Source: Lindgomyces ingoldianus (lineage: Eukaryota > Ascomycota > Dothideomycetes > Pleosporales > Lindgomycetaceae). From it: a stretch of 64,000 bases of DNA. How positions within the stretch are numbered: position 1 is the first letter of the stretch; each line of letters begins with the position of its first letter. The notes under the pieces were generated by a model. That model was given only the letters and a program-made list of their open reading frames with translations, made no database searches and was not told the origin of the DNA. The stretch spans positions 476,857-540,856 of the forward strand of contig NW_022985177.1 of the NCBI RefSeq assembly GCF_010093535.1, given 5' to 3'. The translations under genes and the position numbers were made by a program. Below are positions 1 through 10,602 of this stretch, piece by piece.

Positions 1-726
1 AAAGCAGGCTACAGCACTAAAAAGACATGTAATGAAGATCGTTCCTCTTCGTCCAAACCAGTTATTGAACGGAGTAGTGAGCCAGCACCCAATGAATGCA
101 CAGCACATGTACGGGGCGCTATTCACTAGGCCGGAGAGCCATGTGGACCGTTGATCATCTCCACCGATACCAAATTGGCCCAGATAGAATAGCTGGGCGC
201 CATTGACGACAGTTTCATCTACGAAAATGTCAGTACAAGATTATAAGTGAGTACGAGATATCATAAACTGACCCATTCCCTGCACAGCCGCACAAGTTGA
301 GCAAAGGATGATAACGAGATACAGTGTCCACGGCTGGCTCCACCTATGATTGATTTCCTTACTAAGTATTTCATACTCTTCATCTGTAACACCCATCTCC
401 TTGCAATGGGTCAAATTCTCCGGGTCTCGGGCAAGCATGGCTCCAATCTCGATGGCTCGGACGTCTTCTTTTTCAGCAAGGGAGTGCTCGTAGGCATATG
501 CCCGGCCCATCTTTCGAAGCTCATCATAGCTGTAACCTTGGAGAGGGTTTGCAAGTTTGGCGTTGATATTTCGGCGAGCACGCTCGACTGCTGAGGCAGC
601 GACAGAGGGCCGATGCGTAGTGCTTGTGCCGACAGAGCGGCACTGCTCCTTGTGGGGTTTGTCTTCAAAGTGAGAGTCTGAGGAGTGTTCCCGCTTTTCT
701 ACGGGCTCGGTTTCGTTGGTCGACAT
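1..726 (-). CDS. MFS sugar/polyol transporter, N-terminal part (cut by window start)
   Basis: Major facilitator superfamily sugar-porter-type permease of the plasma membrane; only the amino half is present. Exon 1 is 726-273; the start is the ATG at 724-726 (an upstream TTG extension is not used). A 54-bp GT-AG intron (272-219) follows. Exon 2 runs from 218 off the left edge and restores a continuous frame that reads Asp-Glu-Thr-Val-Val-Asn-Gly and then LFYLGQFGIGG. Exon 1 encodes a long cytosolic N-terminus of about 130 residues containing a YSYDELRKMGRAYAYEH segment, then the first membrane helix (TLYLVIILCSTCAAVQGMD). Exon 2 brings in the second helix region and a WFGRRG stretch matching the loop 2-3 signature of sugar porters. 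The extended N-terminus resembles fungal polyol/quinate-type porters. Substrate cannot be told from this fragment. Family assignment is solid, specificity is open. Confidence 0.85.
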
Positions 727-2396
727 TATGATTGAGCTATGAAGTCTTACCAATTGGAAAGAATCTTGACTTCGAGTATCACCTTTTGTCCTTAGTTCCT
801 TGTCAGAAGGTCGAAAGTATGTGAAGTATTTAACTTTTCAAAGCAATATGTTAGCATTCGATCACACGCGAGACATACACTGTTAATAAGTGCTCTCCCA
901 GCCGCTGACGCCTGGGAGTCCGCCTTGCCCTTGCCCTTCGCCTGGTAGAAGCCAATCCCTATTGTTAGGCCACCCGCTTCCGCTACCAAGAACTAAACTT
1001 GCCCCACCATTCTGTAGATCCACGGTCTTAACTGCTATAACCGGCTACGCAGTAGCTGCAGGGTGACATCAATCAAATTAGGCCCAAGCGGGTTTCCCTG
1101 CGCTGTTTAGGTTCACGCATTTAACATGTATCAGCATATGAGATTGCTCACTATTACAACAGGGCCGAGAATGTATAATTGAAATTTGACTATTCTAAGT
1201 TATTGCCGGTGTGAAGTGGGTAATGTGAAATGAGAGGGTAGTGGGGAAGAATATGACATCAGAAATTGGATCTGCAAAATGAAAAAGAACCAACACGATT
1301 CAATGCTCCCGGGCAGCAGGGGTCCGCCGAGACCACTTAAGGCGAAAAAAACTAAAGGCGGAGAAATGTTGAGAAATGTTGCTCAGTATCTCTGCATCAT
1401 AGGTAGATGCGCTGTGATCTTAAAGGTCCTTGCGGATGATACACACCTGGTTGGCGAAGTTGTCATCCCAATTTCAACCTCCCCGATGTTAGGAAACTCT
1501 ATATAAAGAAAGAGAAGCTGAAGGGAATGCTGAATTACCTTATGCTCGGTGGCACGAATGGTTGGTGTACACACTGATCTCACGCGTTGCTGTTCAATCT
1601 TTGGAGTATCCGCATGGCCTCTGCTGATTGTTCTCCAAAACAGAGCGAGACCGACGTGCCGCATCGCGATGCTCGGCTCAGCCCCTCATCATCACGATGC
1701 ATCACAAAGACGCCAAGTTGAGAACGAGCAGCATCTCCGCCGGCGAGGCAGAATACCACAAGGTGGCATTCCTCCAGCTACAGCCTCGGCCCCCATGGTT
1801 GACAGTCGTGCTGCTTCGGCGATCACTTTGCACCTACCTGATGCTCAATATTATCTATTTCGCAACATAGAATCATACTACACAAGAGCACACAAATATA
1901 ATTTGTAGTCTCAAGCCCCCACCTTTGCGAACTTGAATCCACAAAGCCCAAAACCTAGATCTTTCGAGATCATAGTCAATCAGATGCGGTGACCCATTCG
2001 TCCGCCTTGGTCGTCTTCTTGGGATATTTTGATGTACGGAGTACGTCATACCTTACAGAAGCGCTTCCTTCGTACATCGCAAGTATGTTGATGGCTGTGC
2101 TATCATTGGTCTTTTGACTCTACACCCTGCGGGAGGATGTTGGAGCACGCTGGGATGACGTCAGTTGAAGACCCTCAAAGAAGCATGTGAGTGCTACTCG
2201 CGGAGCTTATAGGCTGGCAGGGTAGTCGAAAAATTGACATTCACATGAGGCAACAACCCTCCATTTGAAGGCACGCCAGTAGGTGCAGGTGAAAGCTCAA
2301 AGCCTCTAGAGCTTGGCTACAAGCGTTTTTCAAGTGTCATGAATGCTCTATTAAAAAACAAAACATTAAGAGTTAACCATGGCTTCAGCGCAAGCT
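727..2396. other. Gene-free stretch
   Basis: About 1.7 kb between the transporter start and the 3' end of the membrane-protein gene. It should hold the transporter's promoter. Only short, low-quality open frames occur on both strands; none has a recognisable family, a good start context or plausible splicing. A GTACGGAGTACGTC motif lies near 2035. No tRNA, repeat array or transposon ends were seen. Confidence 0.6.
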
Positions 2397-5300
2397 TCAG
2401 AGCATACTCCTCCTTTTTGCTAGCTTAGCATACTGTCTCGCCGTCCTTGAGCTCCTCTCTCCATCTTCGAGCTCAAATTCCCCTTCGACTACGCTAGCTG
2501 GCCTTAGCAATGCTTGGCTTTTCTTTCCCCGGAGGTTCAGACCCCGATCGCGCAATTTATCAACTCTGGAAGATATGGCACTCATAATAGAACTCGCGCC
2601 GCCGGGCTTAGCCGTAGGTTGAGTGCGTGTGACACCATGAGGATGCCTGTGTGCAACGGCGTGTTGACCAGGTTCCATGTACAAATGATCCCTTTCTTTG
2701 TTAACGAACCAATTCACGACATACTGTTTCCCTTCCGGCCCTCCTCCACAACTACCAGCTAGTAGGTGAGATGGTGGGGAGTTAACAGCGAGTGCGAAAA
2801 GATTCGGTGGTTCAGAGAAATCAGTGACGAGACCGCGGTGGAGCAAGAAATAGACGAGGACGAAGATGTTCATGAGGAAGACGAGGAGGAGGACGAGAAG
2901 GAAGCCTTTGGAGCCACTATCGACACCACCAGAGGCGTATTGCTGGGCTTTGATTGAGGCGTTGAAGTATTGAGTTGCGGGTTCCTCGAGGATTGTTACG
3001 GTGTAGTTCTAAGGCGGTGTTAGTTGAGGCATGGTTGGACGATGCAATTGGGTAGCGCGCAAGAGGGGGCGGCGTAATAACGTACCCAGAATTCTACGAA
3101 AGGCGTGTCCTGTGCGCTCATCAATAGCGTACAGCCTGACATGACCGCTAATGCTTCCGCAGGACTCGGAAGCGTGGGGTTCAGATCAAAATCCGCATCA
3201 TCTCCTTTGCTATCTTCTTTCTTCTGTAAGATGAGCTGCGTTAAGAGTCGCGAATTGCTGGCATCCCCATCCATAATTCCTGTGTTTAGAGACATGCTGT
3301 TAGCCCAATCGAAACCGATGTCTCTCCAATCCGGCACATGTCGGACCTCCGTGGCATTAGTGAGACTTTTGATGTACATAAGCCCATCATTCTCGTCTTC
3401 ACAATTTGCTTCCAGTGACCCGCCAGATCCAGAGGCGTTGTAAGTAGAGCTGCAATATGGCGATATTGAGACTTTGATTTGGCATAGAACAAATTGTCCA
3501 GTTAGGTTGGCTCCTGAGTCTTTGCCGCCTTGTCCTAGCAGGTATATCGAGTCTCGTCCGTATCTACCCGGGGTAGTGTGATTCATAATGGTATTGAACG
3601 GCCCAGGGAGCCTGGCAAACACGGGAGGGTAGTCTATCCCATTTTTGTCTTTCTTAGTCCACCCGAACAAGTCATCCACTATTGTTGCGTTCTTCGTTGT
3701 CGCATTGGCCTGGAGGGTTGTCCATGTTGTAATATTTACAAGCTCGTCGTTCCATTCATCGTAAACAATCGGCTTTAATTCGTCTCGATCCAAATTGGTG
3801 CAAAGAACATGCATAACAGGCGATGGTACAGATCCACGCAGCGAGTAGGCTCCTTCGGAATTGAGGTCATCTGGCTGTAGGATGTCATTTCTCGCATCGC
3901 GAGCGGCCTGGAAGAGGCCGGAGTGGGGGAAAGCGAGAGAAACGTTGTTGACGGCGCGCTTATAATGTTTTGAGACCTCTTTCGTGTCAATGACATTGAT
4001 CCATTGAGGTATGACCGTCGTATTCTCGTGCATCAGAGCGAAGCCCGGTGGCCGCTTGGTCTGGTCCGAAGTACCGTTACCATTGTTCGAAGCGGTGTTC
4101 CAATAGGCTAGATAACGCTGGTAGTTATGATAGCCCTGTGCGGCATGTTCGATTTGCAAACATGTGCTACCCCCGTATTCACTGTCAGTGCGAATGGGCG
4201 TTTCGCATATTCGTTTGACATAGTTCGTGTTTGCAAACGAGGACCTGACTTTGCTTGCTAGAACCATGTTTTCCCACTTTCCGGCTTTAAGTTGGGGTTG
4301 GACTGGAAAATTAGTCAGCTCAAAGAAGAACTATAAATCATACAGTCTACTCACCGAGAGCACTTGCAGCTGGTGCGTACAAAGTAGCTAAGGCTGCACT
4401 AAGAAGGCTGAGGATACCCAAGACAGTGAACCCAGAATATCTCGCCGTTTCCCAATGCGTGATGAGAGTTCCAGGTTGCACGACCCATCGCCACATGGAA
4501 AGCTCAGAAAGAGTGACGCCCCTGCCCTGCTCTTTCATAAAAGCCCTCCTGCTCAGCACTTGACCGAGAAATGCCACAAACGACGTGACAAACGAGAGTT
4601 CGATGAGCTTCGCCATCACCGAGGTCAGCACGATGGCAGCTGCTGGGGTTAGAGAGCCATGAGTTGTGATTCTGCGGCCATAGCGCGGCCCCTTCCACGC
4701 CAAGCCAAGGAAAATTGCAGAGAAGATGGTAGAGAAGAGGCAAAGGATGATGACGGTGACTGAGAGCCAGGAGAAACGAGACTGGTAGAAGTCCTTCGCG
4801 GTCGGACATTCGACCGTAGGGTGGAAGTCATTCTCATAGGCGGACCTTAAGGAGGGAGCTCCCTTGCGTAGCCTTTCCGTGTCTGGAGAATGCAGGTATT
4901 GCTGATAATCGCCGCCGTCCTGTGGACTGAACCTTTCCCGTCTCAGGTCTGGCGTGCTGCCTGCAGAATCCTTGGGAAAGCCTCCAAACAGCGGGTCACC
5001 TGTGTTTGGGGGGCTGCCGATGCTGCCGATGCTGCTGATGCTCGGGCTTTGTATGGGACTCTTCGCGCCAACGGGGACCCTGGGGATGGTCTGTATCGAG
5101 ACCCTCCTGCCTTGCGCGGAAGCACCAGCGGGAGCAGAAGTCGCGATGCCAAGACCACTCACACGTGCCCTCGCCCTAGGCTTAAACGTGTGCTCGATAC
5201 TGTCCTCGCCATCCTCACCATCCTCTCCATTCTCCTCGTGCAGCGTGTGCGACGGACTCCGCTCAAGCCCCGAGGGATCGCTGTGCAGCCTCGTGTAACC

Positions 5301-5474
5301 GGGGCGCGACTTGGGCGGGCTCGTCGGTGTACGAGCCTGTGAAGTTGGAGTGAAGCCTAGCGGCAGCGAGTGCGAAGTAAAGTCGAGCGGCGGCAATGTG
5401 CGCGCGCTGGCAGTCGTGTTCGGCGGGATAGAGACGTCTGAGGACCTGCTGATGAGTGGTCGTCGGTCGGCCAT
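2397..5474 (-). CDS. Large fungal multi-pass membrane protein of unknown function (982 aa)
   Basis: Three exons: 5474-4355, 4302-3086 and 3008-2397, with introns of 52 and 77 bp (GTGAGT...CAG and GTACGT...TAG). Phases agree and give 982 residues. The first ~230 residues are Ser/Pro-rich, low complexity and probably cytosolic. Three hydrophobic helices follow (about residues 235-258, 277-306 and 345-370). A ~430-residue, probably extracytosolic domain comes next, with many N-glycosylation sequons (NNVS, NATT, NHTT, NLTG, NYTV). The last helix is near 814-836 and leads to a cytosolic tail containing GSCGGGPEG and a YVVNWF...LY stretch. This layout matches a large group of uncharacterised ascomycete membrane proteins. 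No enzyme motif was seen and I assign no function. Dense shadow frames on the + strand here are side effects of GC-rich coding sequence. Confidence 0.85.
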
Positions 5475-6172
5475 CGTCCATTACCCCACTTCGACGCCTG
5501 AGGTTTCAGCCTTCTGGGGAATCTATCTCGTATCGCGAACTGATTCGACGCTGCAACAGCGCAATGGCTGTCGTTGTTTGGCCGGGAGAAGACTTGGGGG
5601 TTTGGTGGGGCACGGAAAGAGAAGATCTCACTCGCGGCTGGGTCACATTCACTTGTCAAATGCTACACAAGGGAAGGCTCTCGATCTTGTCTGAGACTCT
5701 GCGATCTGTTCGTGGCCAGCCGGGCTGGGGCGCATAAGCTGAAAGCTGCCGCTTCTGTGGCGCACGCCTCGCTCTGGCCCCTTCACTCATCTGGCTTCGG
5801 CTCTCCATAACTGGCGTCCATCGCCATCATTATGGTTAGACAAAGAGTGGTGAGATGAGACGACTCGGGGCGGCTTTCTGCAGCCTTGTCGAAAGGTGTA
5901 GAGGGTGGGGATCTTTGAGATATGCGGGCCGGGCCTCAGCCACTAAGTCGCTGTCTGTTACCGTCTTCCATTATCAAACACTAGTGTCAGAAGCGAGCGA
6001 CTGGAAGCTGATCAAAAGGGCGTACTAAACACTCTTATTCATCCGTATAGCTTTGAGCCTTTATGGAACGTATCATAGGAGAAGCACCCGTTCTTGTTAA
6101 AACAAATCCATTATTAGAGGCATATATACAGATCAGTACGTGCAGGAGCCATTTCAGAGATCCTATTCTGGC
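5475..6172. other. Gene-free stretch, promoter of the membrane-protein gene
   Basis: About 700 bp between two minus-strand genes. It contains the 5' flank of the membrane-protein gene and the 3' flank of the mannanase gene. Open frames here overlap one another on both strands and have no recognisable content. Nothing else seen. Confidence 0.6.
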
Positions 6173-7573
6173 CTATCCAATAGCCTTAACATGATTAGTA
6201 ACTAGACACGTCCAGTCGCTGCTCCCATAGTAGATAGTATAGCCGTCGTTTGAAGTCTGCGATCCTGTTGATTTGAGGGTGTCTCCTAACTGCCAGAAGA
6301 GATCTCCTGCCATTCCACTGTCCTTGGCTGCCAGGCTCGTCGCCTGCCACTCCTTCTCAACCGAGCAGTGGTCATTCTGATTTGGAACACCATACTCCTC
6401 GAACAAGCAGGGCTTCTTCAGCTGTTGACAGATCTTTGCATGGGCTGTAGTCCAGTTGTTGCCAAAAGCGTTCGACACACTCCAGCTAGTAGGGTAAAGA
6501 TGGAATGTTCCGAACGAGATGTTGGCGACAGCGAGGTTGGCTGCCCAGTCAATGCCTTCCGAGAACTGGTAAGGGTAGCTGCCGTCCCCGGCAAGGCCAA
6601 ATCCCTCGTCACCGGCAGTGATCATATGGTCCGAGTCAAGAGAGCGGATGTAGTCCGACGTCTTTTGAATCCAGGTTGTAAGGATAGCGGTTGCGCATCC
6701 TTTGCAACGTGGCTCGTTGGCTAACTCCCAGGCAAATACAGCAGGCGAGGTCCGGTAGCGGGATATTACGGCCTTGATGTAGTTTTGGTATATGTTTTGG
6801 CATTTGGCTGCCTGATACCACTGCTCATTGCTGCTCACACCGCAAGCAGAGAAGTAGGCAGCCATACCGCCATAGTCTGTCCAATTGTTGACAAAGTTGA
6901 TTATCAGTTTAATGCCATATTTCTCGGCAGTCTTAACTACGTAGTCCAGACGCTGCAGGCCGTATGTCCCAGTGTTGATGGTTGCGGAGGACCCGGAGAA
7001 AGATTGGAAGTAAACTGTGCCTGCACCTGGGATAGTAGTGACATCGTTGAAACCCCAAATTCTTAGGATTTTGAGACCGGAAGTTTGAAGATGGGACATG
7101 ATGGTGTCCACGTCGTTGTTGTTGGTTAAAAAGGCAATCCAGTAGCTGTTAGTCCCCGCATAGTCTATAAAGAGGGCATTGGTTAGATAGGGGAGAAGCT
7201 AATGTTGTACAAGTCGGTAGCTGACATTTTGTAACTCCGTCAATGTTAAATTTTGTGCCATTGGCCTTTGAGATTATGCCTGAGGCAACGGATGTCGGTG
7301 CCGGTTCTGCGGAAGAGGCAACTCTTGTCTTTAGAGTTGTGCTAGCTTGTTTTGAAATAGTTAGCGGTAGTTAATTCTATGTGAAGAGAGTGAGATTTTA
7401 CCTGGTGCAGCACTGCTTGGTATGCATTGGGAATACCATTCATTACTGATTTGGCAGGTATATCCATTAACGCATGAAGTTTCCCCTGTCCAGCCATTTC
7501 CTCCACACTGCCCCCATGCAAGCTGCTGGGCTGCAACGGCAGTGATAATAGAAGTTAAAGAAATCAACTGCAT
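6173..7573 (-). CDS. Secreted endo-1,4-beta-mannanase, CBM1 + GH5 subfamily 7
   Basis: Hydrolyses beta-1,4-mannan in plant cell walls outside the cell. Exons are 7573-7402, 7345-7226 and 7164-6173 (introns 56 and 61 bp), giving 427 residues. Residues 1-15 look like a signal peptide. Residues 16-52 form a fungal CBM1 cellulose-binding module, with Cys23, Cys34, Cys40 and Cys50 and the aromatic residues Trp20, Trp46 and Tyr47. A short Ser/Thr/Pro linker leads to the GH5 barrel, opening with GTKFNIDG and YYAGTNSYW. The acid/base glutamate sits in ELANEPR (Glu248). The nucleophile is in LFEEYGV (most likely Glu354). Intron placement rests on unbroken frame and on the family sequence across each junction. 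CBM1 plus GH5_7 is a standard architecture of saprotrophic and plant-associated fungi. All catalytic residues expected for the family appear intact. Confidence 0.93.
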
Positions 7574-7624
7574 CGTGGAGAGTAAAATTTTGGGTATGCG
7601 AGATCCGGACCGTTGGACGACAGA

Positions 7625-7636
7625 CTATTTTATAGC
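7625..7636 (-). promoter_or_regulatory. TATA-like element of the mannanase gene
   Basis: Read on the minus strand this is GCTATAAAATAG, 52-63 bp upstream of the ATG at 7573. It is a good TATA-box match at a plausible distance; the function is inferred from position only. Confidence 0.45.
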
Positions 7637-7758
7637 AATATTTAAAATGAACATGAGATGTTCTGACCAAAAGCTATGCGGGAGAAGATCTTCCGCGCCA
7701 AATTGAAATAGGTTTCTCCGGAAGATGATTGTCTTCAAAGACAACAGGGTTAGATAGA

Positions 7759-7765
7759 GGCTAAG
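7759..7765 (+). promoter_or_regulatory. XlnR-type site candidate (GGCTAAG)
   Basis: GGCTAAG lies 186 bp upstream of the mannanase ATG and fits the GGCTAR core bound by the fungal (hemi)cellulase activator XlnR/Xyr1. A six-base core arises often by chance, so this is only suggestive, though a second copy lies further upstream. Confidence 0.3.
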
Positions 7766-8040
7766 AAACTGAGCCGTTTGGGCATCGCTAGCGGTGAAAT
7801 GTGGAGGTTCTAGAGAGGCACCCTAGACATAAGCATACAAGAATTCGTGAACCTGGGAATTATGGTGCGTTTATTCTAGGTAGTGTTCTGGGCTGGCTTC
7901 GGTGTATTTGCCTCTAGTGCTAATGGTAGTGTACCTGCAAGTACTGTGGAAGTCAAAGCCGGGCCTGGGTGTTGAGAGGCGTAAATATTTACGCATGAAA
8001 CCGCTGTTGGTTCCGTGGACAACGTCTGGAGGACAGAGAT

Positions 8041-8047
8041 GGCTAAA
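8041..8047 (+). promoter_or_regulatory. XlnR-type site candidate (GGCTAAA)
   Basis: An exact GGCTAAA, the classic XlnR target, lies 468 bp upstream of the mannanase ATG. It pairs with the copy at 7759. Regulation is inferred from the motif and from the gene's function. Confidence 0.3.
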
Positions 8048-9139
8048 CGAGTGAGAGATGGGTTTGCTTACTGGGAATACTCTATCAGCAGCATATGACT
8101 ATTACTGCATCCAATTTCGAGCGGATGTTTAACTCTCGATCGAGGTGGCGGGCGAATTGGCCTCTCAGGTAGCAGCAGAACGCTCTGCTAACGGCGGGAA
8201 AGTTGCCTCCGTGTTGAAATAGGAAATAGGAAAGGAAGGGTTTCGGGAGAGGATACACATCGTACAATATACTTAAACAACGTATGCTAGGCATAAGACG
8301 CATGTGGCTAGAATATGGCCTTCAGAACGAGGTAAATTGAGAAATGTTCCACCTGTGAGCCGAGAGGGGAGAGTCGAGGGCGAGGAGCACTAGAGGATTT
8401 GATGGTTACCTTATTATGCACTTCGAGAACTTTATCGATAAACATCCGACAACCTCGGCATACTATCCACTGCTGGGCTCTCTTCGACGTTCCATTGTGC
8501 ACCAACAGTGAGGCCTTTCGGCAAGACCGGCGACTTCTGCTACTTCGATGTTACTTCTGCCTCCTATATTTGAAGGCCTGAAGGTGACGAACAGGCCGTG
8601 ATGATGCTAGACACCTGATTTCGTAACCTGTTCAGACGTTGAAATCCAGCAATAAGAGAGATTAAAAAGACAATGTGGAAGAGACTGGATTTGTCCTCAA
8701 GTTCCGACCCCGCGGCTCGGCTCATATGTCAGAAAAACGAGACACCTTCTCCACTGTCATACTATTGATGTAGCCACCCTTCCTTGAACACGTGTCTGGG
8801 ATCCTTGATGACTGCAGAGAATAACAGCATCCCTACTGGGTGTCTTCATGTTTGATATTCGCCGCTCTTTTGGGCTAGTCACATCATTTGCTCTCCCATC
8901 CTTCGCACCCTTTTGTGTCAAATCCGGCTTAACGCGGCGCCCTCCGCAAAAAGCTTATCTGGATCTGAATCCAGCACTAGGGCTATTTCTGCATGCAAGA
9001 CGTAAAGGTGGTGGCTGATCTCTCGTGGACAGCTTTTCCACGACATCTCCCAAACTCAGATACCTACTTACCACTCCCACCTCGAAGCATAGGACGACGT
9101 ACCCCAGCATTCACAATAGAATAGCCGACACGTTACAGC

Positions 9140-9517
9140 ATGTCTACAGATTCTGAATCGGCACGCCGGACGGCAGAGGCCCGCGCTGCAGTGACTGCCT
9201 CACTTGCGTCTGTCGGTGGCTCGGTCGACGCTGAAATGAGGACACGGGCCGCGGATCTCCACTCGAACTCAGAGGCCATAGCCAAGCAAGAGAAGGAGCT
9301 CACGAAGCAGACGGCTGCCTTGGCCAAGCAAAGCGCCCAGTGGCAGAAGCTGGCTGACACGAGTACGAAGAAACTCAACGAGATCGGGGACATCCAGAAC
9401 TGGGCCGAGATGATCGAGCGAGATCTTCTGGTGCTGGAGGAGACACTGCGGCTGGTCGAAGGAAAGGCTGCACCTGATTCTGCTAGTGGCACGGGAGGCT
9501 GGGCTGGAGATTTTTGA
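9140..9517 (+). CDS. BLOC-1 complex subunit 1 (GCN5L1/Bls1 family)
   Basis: Small intronless gene of 125 residues. From about residue 40 to 110 it is one amphipathic coiled coil. It contains KQEKELTKQTAALAKQ, then TKKLNEIGDIQNWAEMIERD and LLVLEETLRLVEG. The NEIGDIQNWAEMIERDL block is the signature of GCN5L1/BLOS1 proteins. The family is a subunit of BLOC-1-type complexes that act on endosomes and lysosome-related organelles; in yeast the equivalent is Bls1. The start ATG at 9140 gives a length typical of the family, with an N-terminal STDSESARRTAEARAA stretch. The C-terminal Gly/Ala-rich tail (about 15 residues) is presumably disordered. It lies 1.1 kb upstream of the Tom1-like gene on the same strand; no functional link is implied. 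Confidence 0.9.
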   Translation: MSTDSESARRTAEARAAVTASLASVGGSVDAEMRTRAADLHSNSEAIAKQEKELTKQTAALAKQSAQWQKLADTSTKKLNEIGDIQNWAEMIERDLLVLEETLRLVEGKAAPDSASGTGGWAGDF

Positions 9518-10602
9518 ATGGCTTTAGCGCGACGACAGGCTGTCTTGTTTAAGATCGTATTACCTCGCTATGATTGCATCTAACAGCCCTACTTTACAAC
9601 GCTAATATTAGCGCCGTGCGTTTCTTTAATGTTCGGTATCTGATAATTCGCATCTGCCTCAACGGTCGAATGGATCATACGTGTCACTCCCAAGGGCGTA
9701 TTAAGCTCGGTGATGTGAGGGGTGGATGGGAATGTGAAGTGGCATGTTTGCCTCTTCTGTAGACTGCGTAGGAGAGTTCGAGATGTCCTGCGGAATGCGT
9801 GTGCTGAAAAACCGAATACAGCTGAGCTAATGAATTAATCTGCATCCGCACGCACCCTTACAGTGAATATCATGAGCAAGGCATAACTTGTTTTGAGGTA
9901 GCGGTGCCTTTCCCATTTCCGATGGATTCTATATGCCCGTGAATTAAGAGTGTGGTCCTCACCGCAAAGGGTGCAGACAAGCCGTGCTCGTGGGGACTCA
10001 AAAGCTCGGACCCTCTCGTGACTGAAGTTGTACGGATTAGCCCTGTCGGTTCGATCGTCGTCGATAAATGGGAAAATACGCGGAAACTGCCATTTTCAAG
10101 CTCCATCTACCAACACCACCACCCTCTCCCAACACTCTCCCCCAACACCCACCTCTTCCCTTCTGTCCACACTGCACGAGGCCGTCAACTAGCGTCTTTG
10201 GCCACCAACGCCCCGCCAAAGTCCTGTCGCTGCTTTGCTCTTGGAGATCCACGCCTGCACCGTGGTTTCCCGCGAGCAAGCTCCCACCCGCGCCTTCCTA
10301 CTCCCCCTCCTCAACACCTGCCGCTTTCTTCCCCTCATACGCGCCGACTTTCTCTTACCTCTGAGCGGCAGCTTCACACCAACTGTGCTCACCAGACGGA
10401 GCCGCCAGCTCCTTCTCTGGTCTTCTTGTTTCCCTCTGCAAGCTCCTCAGCCTTCACATCTAGCAGGCATTGCCCCCCCCCCTCCCGGTTGCCATCACCA
10501 CCCATTTCTGGCGTCGCCTTGGACGCTCGCCCGTGCTCCTCGGGCCAACAGATAAGGCATTGCATGTGAGGCCGGCCCGCCTTCCGCGCCCCTCGCTTCG
10601 CC
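9518..10602. other. Gene-free stretch, promoter and 5' UTR of the HECT ligase gene
   Basis: About 1.1 kb. The second half (roughly 10100-10600) is strongly C/T-rich (runs such as CACCACCACC and CTCCCCCAACACC), as is usual for promoters and 5' UTRs of constitutively expressed fungal genes. Open frames on both strands here are by-products of this composition. Confidence 0.6.

Larger units (their letters stand above)
7574..9139. other. Divergent intergenic region
   Basis: About 1.6 kb separating the mannanase (-) from the BLOC-1 subunit gene (+). It should contain both promoters. Apart from the TATA-like and XlnR-like motifs listed separately, no gene or repeat was recognised; the short frames at 8085-8581 have no family features. 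Confidence 0.6.

Noticed and set aside
2766..2957. Acidic plus-strand frame (EDVHEEDEEEDEKEA)
   Set aside because: Antisense of the hydrophobic last helix of the membrane protein (Leu/Val codons read as Glu/Asp), not a gene.
4890..5342. Two plus-strand frames under the membrane-protein exon 1
   Set aside because: Shadows in GC-rich coding sequence; the minus frame continues in phase through two introns.
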